Source: an uncultured Clostridia bacterium | GTDB lineage: Bacteria; Bacillota; Clostridia; Christensenellales; Aristaeellaceae | DNA length: 6,618 nt | NCBI GenBank assembly: GCA_946615785.1 | Contig: CAMOIA010000091.1 | Location: 1-6,618, forward strand | Direction of reading: 5' to 3' | Shown: positions 1-3,964 of the stretch, piece by piece | Numbering within the stretch: position 1 is the first letter of the stretch | Layout: the number at the start of each line of letters is the position of its first letter | Made by a program: the position numbers and the translations under genes | The notes under the pieces: generated by a model | What the model saw: the letters and a program-made list of their open reading frames with translations, nothing else | Databases searched by the model: none | Told to the model about the DNA's origin: nothing

Positions 1-69
1 GGCGGCACCCATGCCTATAACTGCTGGCTGCCCCATATGTACAACTGCCTGCGGGTATTCTTCAAGTAA
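1..69 (+). CDS. 3' end of an upstream CE1-type esterase paralogue (partial)
   Basis: Reading frame 1 gives 22 residues ending in LRVFFK and a TAA stop at 67-69. The start lies outside the window. The peptide GGTHAYNCWLPHMYN matches residues 312-326 of the esterase encoded at 151-1155, including the histidine that is the likely catalytic His of that enzyme. At DNA level 65 of 66 bases agree with 1084-1149, and the single change is a silent His codon swap (CAT versus CAC). This gene is therefore almost certainly a second copy of the same secreted esterase, in tandem and on the same strand. It ends one codon earlier than the downstream copy, which has an extra CAG before its stop. Only the C-terminus is visible, so whether the rest is intact or equally similar cannot be judged. 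Confidence 0.85.
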   Translation, partial: GGTHAYNCWLPHMYNCLRVFFK

Positions 70-71
70 TC
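1..71 (+). repeat. Tandem gene-duplication repeat, copy 1
   Basis: These bases match 1084-1157 with one substitution (T at 12, C at 1095) and one in-frame 3-base difference (CAG present only at 1150-1152). The match includes the stop codon and two bases after it, then fades. It is the visible edge of a duplicated esterase gene and not a mobile element; no terminal inverted repeats or transposase are seen. Confidence 0.85.
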
Positions 72-77
72 CCGCCC

Positions 78-115
78 GGGGCTGGGACAGCCGATGTCCC
101 GGCCCCGTTTCGTTC
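78..115 (+). terminator. Hairpin after the first esterase copy, probable weak intrinsic terminator
   Basis: A 12-base arm (78-89) pairs with 95-106 around a 5-base loop (90-94), with one G-U pair. It starts 9 bases after the stop of the upstream gene. The following stretch, GTTTCGTTC, is only moderately T-rich, so termination may be partial and some transcripts could read into the next esterase gene. An alternative is an RNA-stabilising hairpin between the two genes. Confidence 0.6.
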
Positions 116-130
116 ATATCCATTCAATTT

Positions 131-138
131 AGAAAGGA
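131..138 (+). promoter_or_regulatory. Ribosome binding site of the esterase
   Basis: AGAAAGGA lies 12 bases before the ATG at 151. The spacing is slightly long, but no better start follows and the ATG opens directly into a signal peptide. I found no convincing -35/-10 pair between the hairpin and this site, so the gene may depend on read-through from the upstream copy or on a weak activator-dependent promoter. Confidence 0.6.
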
Positions 139-150
139 TGATCAAGCGTT

Positions 151-1155
151 ATGAAAAAGCTTCTGGCAGTGGCCCTGCTGGCCGCGATGATGCTGTCCCT
201 GTGCGTCCCCGCCCTGGCGGATGTGTACAAGGACGCCGGGTTCATCAAGAAGATCCCTATGAAGCCCAAGTATACCGAGGAAGTGGAAAACAAGGGCACC
301 GTTGAAATGGTCACCTACACCGCCCATCAGTATGTGAAGGAAGATGGCGACGAGGAATTCGAGCTGGAAAAGGATCTGTACGTGTATCTGCCTTATGGCT
401 ACAGCCCCGACAAGGAATACAACGTGCTGTATCTGTTCCATGGTGCCGGGGAAGACGAGCGCTATTGGCTCAGCGAGGAGCGCATGGGCAAGCCTACCTG
501 CGCTGTGCTTGACAGAATGATGGACAAAGGCGAAATGGAGCCCACCATCGTGGTGGCCCCCACCAGCAACCGGGGCCGCGTACCCGGCACCGAAGCGGTG
601 CATCATCAGTACAGCGATAACAACCCCGCCAACCAGCCCGGCGGCAGCGAAAACGACGTGCCCCAGCCTGCCTGGCGAACCCCCTATTGGATGGAAGTGC
701 GCTATGACATCATTCCGCTGATCGAAACCAGGTATGCCACCTACGCCCACGGCGATGTGTCCGATGAAAACCTGAAGGCCACCCGCGCGCACCGTGGCGT
801 TGCCGGCTTCTCCATGGGCTCCGCCAATACCGAGACCGTCATGCAGCACTGCCTGGACGTGTTCGCCTATATCGGCAATTACTCCATGGGCGACAACCGG
901 CAGGAATTCTTCGACGCCATGGCCTCCGAAGAATTCAAGGATCTGCCGATCCTGTTCTGGTATCACGGCGAAGGCAGCGAGGATTTCGCCCTGCAGGGCC
1001 ATCTGGATTTCTGCGCCGCCATCCTGGAAAAGATGAGCGACCGGGTGGTGGACGGCGAAAATTACGCCTATGTGGAATTTAAGGGCGGCACCCACGCCTA
1101 TAACTGCTGGCTGCCCCATATGTACAACTGCCTGCGGGTATTCTTCAAGCAGTAA
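151..1155 (+). CDS. Secreted CE1-type esterase (feruloyl/acetyl-xylan esterase-like alpha/beta hydrolase)
   Basis: This 334-residue exported serine esterase resembles bacterial carbohydrate esterase family 1 enzymes, the type that remove feruloyl or acetyl groups from xylan. Residues 1-23 form a signal peptide (MKK, hydrophobic core, cleavage after ALA). The mature protein shows the family landmarks in order. YLPYGY (about 79-84) is followed by LFHGAGED (95-102), whose His-Gly lies at the oxyanion hole. A YDIIPLIETRYATY stretch comes before the nucleophile elbow GFSMG with Ser221. HGEGSEDF contains Asp278, the likely acid, and GGTHAYNCW contains His315, so the triad looks complete. No carbohydrate-binding module or membrane anchor is present. 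The gene sits behind a near-identical copy and ends at a terminator shared with the convergent sensor kinase gene. The substrate cannot be settled from sequence; other CE1 activities are possible, but the fold assignment is firm. Confidence 0.88.
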   Translation: MKKLLAVALLAAMMLSLCVPALADVYKDAGFIKKIPMKPKYTEEVENKGTVEMVTYTAHQYVKEDGDEEFELEKDLYVYLPYGYSPDKEYNVLYLFHGAGEDERYWLSEERMGKPTCAVLDRMMDKGEMEPTIVVAPTSNRGRVPGTEAVHHQYSDNNPANQPGGSENDVPQPAWRTPYWMEVRYDIIPLIETRYATYAHGDVSDENLKATRAHRGVAGFSMGSANTETVMQHCLDVFAYIGNYSMGDNRQEFFDAMASEEFKDLPILFWYHGEGSEDFALQGHLDFCAAILEKMSDRVVDGENYAYVEFKGGTHAYNCWLPHMYNCLRVFFKQ

Positions 1156-1157
1156 TC
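1084..1157 (+). repeat. Tandem gene-duplication repeat, copy 2
   Basis: This is the partner of bases 1-71: the 3' end of the complete esterase gene, including the catalytic His codon. It carries the extra CAG codon that lengthens this protein by one glutamine. The full extent of the repeat cannot be seen because copy 1 is cut by the window edge. Confidence 0.85.
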
Positions 1158-1205
1158 TCCCAACCCTTCCGCTCGCTGAAACGCCTCCTTTTTCCCCGGC
1201 GGAAT

Positions 1206-1252
1206 AAAAAAGGACTCCCGGCTGTGATCTGATTCAGCCGGGAGCTTTTTTT
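1206..1252. terminator. Bidirectional intrinsic terminator between the convergent esterase and sensor kinase genes
   Basis: A perfect 10-base stem (CTCCCGGCTG at 1215-1224 with CAGCCGGGAG at 1235-1244) encloses a 10-base loop. On the plus strand it is followed by C and seven T (1246-1252). On the minus strand it is followed by TCC and six T (1211-1206). It lies 60 bases after the esterase stop and 18 bases after the kinase stop, so it can end both transcripts. The rest of the 1156-1269 gap shows nothing else. Confidence 0.92.
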
Positions 1253-1269
1253 GCCTGACCGTCAGCGGC

Positions 1270-2595
1270 TTACGCGTTGGCTTTCCCATCCGCTTTGACG
1301 GGGAAGACGATGTTGATGCTGAACACATGGTTGTCGGGACTGATGGAATAGCGGCCATTGTAGCGCTTGATGATTCGCTCGATGCTGAGCAGGCCGAAGC
1401 CGTGATTGCTCTTGTCCGCTTTGGAGGTGCGCAGCCGGCCGTCCGCCCATTTCAGCTCGCCCTGATAGCTGTTTTCCGTGGAAACGATCACAAAGCCCTT
1501 GTCCCGCCGGACCGTGACCTGAATGTTCTTGTTTTCTTCTTTCGGCAGCCGGGACACCGCCTCAATGCAGTTGTCGATCAGGTTACCAAAGAGTACGTAC
1601 AGATCGGTGGTCTCCATAAAGTTCAAGGCCGCGCCGTCGATAATGCAGGTGAACTGGATGCCCAGCTTCCGGCACTGAAAATTCTTTTCCTGAAAAACCA
1701 CGTCCAGCACTTCGTTGTTGGTTTTGATCTCTGCGCCGTAGCTGTCGATCATTTCCATCATGCTTTTATACTCCGCGTCGTCCGTTTTATCCTTGATGGC
1801 CAGCAATTGATGCTTCAGATCGTGGCATTTGATATTGATGGCTTCTATGTTTTCCTTGCTCACCTGGTACTGCTCCCGGGCCTGCTCCCATAGCATGGAT
1901 AACGTTTGAAGGCGTTTTTCCGTTTGGCTCTGGCGCATCATGCCTGCCTGCACCAGCAGCAGGAACAGCGAAACCAGGATATTCAGGCCGTATTCAAAAA
2001 TCAACTCCCATTCGCCGGTATTCTGCACCAGCGAGGAATAAATGATATTCATGTACAGGTTGACCGCCAGCGAAACGATCAGCAGCATCAGGGTGATATG
2101 ATGCGTCAGGCTGTGCTCCAGCGCGATGCTCTTGGACTGGAACATCCAGCGATAGATGATCACATAGACAACAGCGGCAACAAGCACCCAGTTCAGCAGG
2201 ATCGGCAAGGTGATGCGGTGAACACTGGAAAAAGACAGGACATTGGGACAAAGCATGGCAATCAGAGAGTCGATCATGCTGGCGATATGCTCGGCGGACA
2301 GGACGGCGGCGCCAATATAAAAAACCACGTTCCATTCCGCTTTGCAGCAGATTTTGATGCCGCACATGGCCAGCAGAAATTCCACCAGGAACATGGAGGC
2401 AATATAAAACGAGGATTGCGATAACACCGGGATCAGAGCGGCGGCGAGCAGGCACAAAGCGGACCAGGTGATCATCCGCCTCCAGTAACGGGGCTGCTTG
2501 GGCAGCTTCCAGCTGAATAAAAACACCGCCGCCAGGAAGCGCACCATATAGCTGAGCTTCAGCGTTAAAAACATGTTCAGAAACAGCGATTCCAT
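1270..2595 (-). CDS. Membrane sensor histidine kinase, GHKL type (AgrC-like)
   Basis: This 441-residue sensor kinase would phosphorylate the LytTR regulator encoded just upstream. The N-terminal half (about 8-220) is very hydrophobic, with six or seven likely membrane spans and no large extracellular domain, the layout seen in AgrC-type peptide sensors. A helical linker (about 222-255) leads to the phospho-acceptor motif KCHDLKHQL with His258. The ATP-binding domain then shows the N box NLIDNCIEA (338-346), ENSY, and the G box HGFGLLSIERI with Gly399 and Gly401. All key residues look intact. The ATG lies two bases after the regulator's TGA, with GGGGAGA eight bases before it inside the regulator's last codons, so the two are probably translationally coupled. 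The signal is unknown: no AgrB- or AgrD-like gene is in the window. Confidence 0.9.
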   Translation of the reverse strand: MESLFLNMFLTLKLSYMVRFLAAVFLFSWKLPKQPRYWRRMITWSALCLLAAALIPVLSQSSFYIASMFLVEFLLAMCGIKICCKAEWNVVFYIGAAVLSAEHIASMIDSLIAMLCPNVLSFSSVHRITLPILLNWVLVAAVVYVIIYRWMFQSKSIALEHSLTHHITLMLLIVSLAVNLYMNIIYSSLVQNTGEWELIFEYGLNILVSLFLLLVQAGMMRQSQTEKRLQTLSMLWEQAREQYQVSKENIEAINIKCHDLKHQLLAIKDKTDDAEYKSMMEMIDSYGAEIKTNNEVLDVVFQEKNFQCRKLGIQFTCIIDGAALNFMETTDLYVLFGNLIDNCIEAVSRLPKEENKNIQVTVRRDKGFVIVSTENSYQGELKWADGRLRTSKADKSNHGFGLLSIERIIKRYNGRYSISPDNHVFSINIVFPVKADGKANA

Positions 2596-2597
2596 GC

Positions 2598-3326
2598 TCA
2601 GAATCTCCCCATGTTGATTTTTTTGTTTCCGTAATAATCAGCGATCTGCTGCATGAATTCCGTTTTCCGGGGGCGGCTGATCTGCAGTCTTTCCCCATTC
2701 GGAAGCACCGCCTCGTCCCCGTCGATCATTTGAACGTAGCGCAGATTGACCACACAGGATTTATTGCATAAGGTAAAGCAGGAATAATTCAGGGTTTGCA
2801 TCACATCCTTGATGGTCCCCCGGGTGGACACCACGCCGTCCGTGGTATGGAAGGACAGGATATGGTTGTTAATATCCACGTACAGGATTTCGTCGGTGTA
2901 CACGCTGACAGCTTTTTCATTGGTTTTGATGAGCAGCTTGGTTCGCTTTTCCGTGGACAGCTTTTTTTCGGCGCGTTCCATTTTTGTGATGAAATGCCTG
3001 TACTGAACGGGCTTAATGATGAAATCATAAGCGTCGACTTCGTAGCCGTTCAGGGCGAAACGGGCCAGAGCCGTCACGAAAATCAGCAGCACATGGGGAT
3101 CAATTTCCCGCAGGCTGTGGGCTGTGTTCATGCCGCTGATCACCGGCATATCAATATCCATGAATACAATGTCATAATCACCGCGGTATTGCTGCAAAAA
3201 CAGAATGCCGTTCTTAAAATGCGCAGCCTCGATTTCCAGATTCTTTTCCTTGCCGTATCGCCGCAAATAGGAAATCAGGAGATTCGCGTCAATGTCCTGA
3301 TCCTCCACGATCGCAATGCGAAGCAT
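2598..3326 (-). CDS. LytTR-family response regulator (AgrA/VirR-like)
   Basis: This 242-residue DNA-binding response regulator is the cognate partner of the downstream kinase. Residues 1-120 form a receiver domain: acidic pair Glu8-Asp9, phospho-acceptor Asp57 in FMDIDMP, Thr85, and Lys105 in IIKPV. Residues from about 128 to 232 form a LytTR DNA-binding domain (LLIKTNEKAV, EILYVDINNH, CNKSCVVNLRYV, LQISRPRKTEF). Such regulators bind direct repeats upstream of target promoters. The ATG at 3326 was chosen because MLRIAIVED is the normal start of a receiver domain and AGGGGGG (3340-3334) lies seven bases before it. In-frame ATGs further up lack a ribosome site, and the most distal one lies upstream of the promoter -10 element. 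The gene is first in a two-gene operon with the kinase. Confidence 0.93.
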   Translation of the reverse strand: MLRIAIVEDQDIDANLLISYLRRYGKEKNLEIEAAHFKNGILFLQQYRGDYDIVFMDIDMPVISGMNTAHSLREIDPHVLLIFVTALARFALNGYEVDAYDFIIKPVQYRHFITKMERAEKKLSTEKRTKLLIKTNEKAVSVYTDEILYVDINNHILSFHTTDGVVSTRGTIKDVMQTLNYSCFTLCNKSCVVNLRYVQMIDGDEAVLPNGERLQISRPRKTEFMQQIADYYGNKKINMGRF

Positions 3327-3333
3327 AGGAAAT

Positions 3334-3340
3334 CCCCCCT
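3334..3340 (-). promoter_or_regulatory. Ribosome binding site of the response regulator
   Basis: AGGGGGG on the minus strand lies seven bases before the ATG at 3326. It decides the start in favour of the 242-residue product over longer in-frame readings beginning at 3356 or 3401. Confidence 0.75.
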
Positions 3341-3365
3341 CGGTAATCCTACCCATGAAGCTTTT

Positions 3366-3393
3366 ATTATACGTAAAAAGCAAAACAACACAA
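3366..3393 (-). promoter_or_regulatory. Probable sigma-A promoter of the regulator-kinase operon
   Basis: On the minus strand a perfect TATAAT (3371-3366) is preceded 16 bases upstream by TTGTGT (3393-3388), a weak -35 with only TTG conserved. The start site would fall near 3359, giving a leader of about 30 bases that includes the ribosome site. The -35 overlaps the T-rich tail of the preceding gene's terminator, so the operon is insulated yet tightly packed. No clear LytTR repeat was found next to it. Confidence 0.65.
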
Positions 3394-3433
3394 TAGCCCA
3401 AGGCACCCTCTCACTGGCAGAGGGCCCTTGGGC
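3380..3433 (-). terminator. Intrinsic terminator after the small secreted protein gene
   Basis: On the minus strand, GCCCAAGGGCCCTC (3433-3420) pairs with GAGGGTGCCTTGGGC (3410-3396) around a 9-base loop, with a small mismatch in the middle. A T-rich stretch (TATTGTGTTGTTTT) follows. It lies about 20 bases after the stop at 3453 and separates the GH3/small-protein transcript from the regulator operon. Confidence 0.8.
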
Positions 3434-3452
3434 AAGGCAAAGAAGGAAGAAA

Positions 3453-3878
3453 TCAGATTTCCTTCACGCTGAAGGTGTCGTTGTCGCATTCCACGGTCAG
3501 CTCTGCATAGTCTTCCAGCAGATCGGCATCCTCTTCCAGGGTGGTCACGGAGCCGTTCATCACGTAGGTCACGTCCTGGCCGTGCAGAACCACTTCCAGG
3601 GTGCCGTCTTCGTCGCTGGTGATTTCATAGGTGCCCGTGACGAAATAGAACCAGTTGGTAACGACCTTGTAGGAGTTATGGACGATGGAGGTGTTGTCAA
3701 CCAGCAAGAAGGTGCCGTCGTCCTTCAGGGTGAGCACCTTGGCCACGGCGTTGTACACGTCATTTTCATAGCCGGCTTCGCAGTACACAGTGTTGCCAAC
3801 ATAGGTGGTTTCCGCCAGCGCGGACACGATGGACAGGGACATGATCAGGGCCAGAACCAGTGCAGCAAATTTCTTCAT
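3453..3878 (-). CDS. Small secreted acidic protein of unknown function
   Basis: The product has 141 residues and I do not recognise its family. Residues 1-22 are a clear signal peptide (MKKF, hydrophobic core, cleavage after ALA), leaving a mature protein of about 119 residues rich in Asp and Glu. It has two cysteines, Cys33 and Cys131, near either end of the mature chain, which could form a disulfide. The pattern LTLKDDGTFLLVD followed by GTYEITSDEDGTLEVVLHG suggests alternating beta strands and turns, as in small lipocalin-like or beta-sandwich secreted domains; this is a guess from pattern, not a family match. The ATG is fixed by AGGAGG nine bases upstream and by the signal peptide. It lies 86 bases behind the GH3 gene on the same strand with no obvious promoter between, so the two are probably co-transcribed. 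There is no lipobox or cell-wall anchor. Confidence 0.8.
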   Translation of the reverse strand: MKKFAALVLALIMSLSIVSALAETTYVGNTVYCEAGYENDVYNAVAKVLTLKDDGTFLLVDNTSIVHNSYKVVTNWFYFVTGTYEITSDEDGTLEVVLHGQDVTYVMNGSVTTLEEDADLLEDYAELTVECDNDTFSVKEI

Positions 3879-3887
3879 AACGGGAAT

Positions 3888-3893
3888 CCTCCT
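3888..3893 (-). promoter_or_regulatory. Ribosome binding site of the small secreted protein
   Basis: A perfect AGGAGG on the minus strand lies nine bases before the ATG at 3878, just downstream of an A-rich stretch. It rules out the longer in-frame reading that would begin inside the GH3 gene. Confidence 0.85.
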
Positions 3894-3916
3894 ATTTTTT
3901 TGTGTCTTTGCAGAAC

Positions 3917-3956
3917 CGTCCCGGGAGCGGTCCAGTGTCGTCCCGGGCCGGGACAT
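3917..3956 (-). repeat. GC-rich palindromic region between the GH3 and small-protein genes
   Basis: The stretch 3940-3954 is a palindrome with 7-base arms (GTCCCGG/CCGGGAC) around one base. A 9-base direct repeat CGTCCCGGG occurs at 3917-3925 and 3939-3947, 22 bases apart. Several mutually exclusive hairpins are possible in the RNA. There is no T run after it on the minus strand, so it is not a normal intrinsic terminator for the GH3 gene; it could trim or stabilise the transcript end or cause partial termination. Confidence 0.55.
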
Positions 3957-3964
3957 ACCAAGGG

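Noticed and set aside
193..204. Lipobox-like LSLC in the esterase signal peptide (Cys18)
   Set aside because: Leu directly before the Cys is unusual for a lipoprotein signal, and a good type I cleavage site (ALA before Asp24) follows.
142..1119. Long minus-strand open frame of 325 codons opposite the esterase
   Set aside because: It is the mirror of a strongly supported esterase gene. The product is a low-complexity run of Gly, His, Val and Ala without domain motifs, as expected from antisense of GC-rich codons.
1994..2698. Minus-strand frame of 234 codons overlapping the kinase and regulator in another frame
   Set aside because: It overlaps two well-supported genes on the same strand and has no motifs of its own.
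3327..3401. Longer N-terminus for the response regulator (starts at 3401 or 3356)
   Set aside because: The receiver domain begins at MLRIAIVED with a good ribosome site. The 3401 start lies upstream of the likely -10 element, and neither alternative has a visible ribosome site.
3327..3452. Possible AgrD-like peptide gene near the regulator-kinase pair
   Set aside because: No short frame with a ribosome site and a peptide-like product was found here or in the 1156-1269 gap; both are filled by terminators and, here, the promoter.
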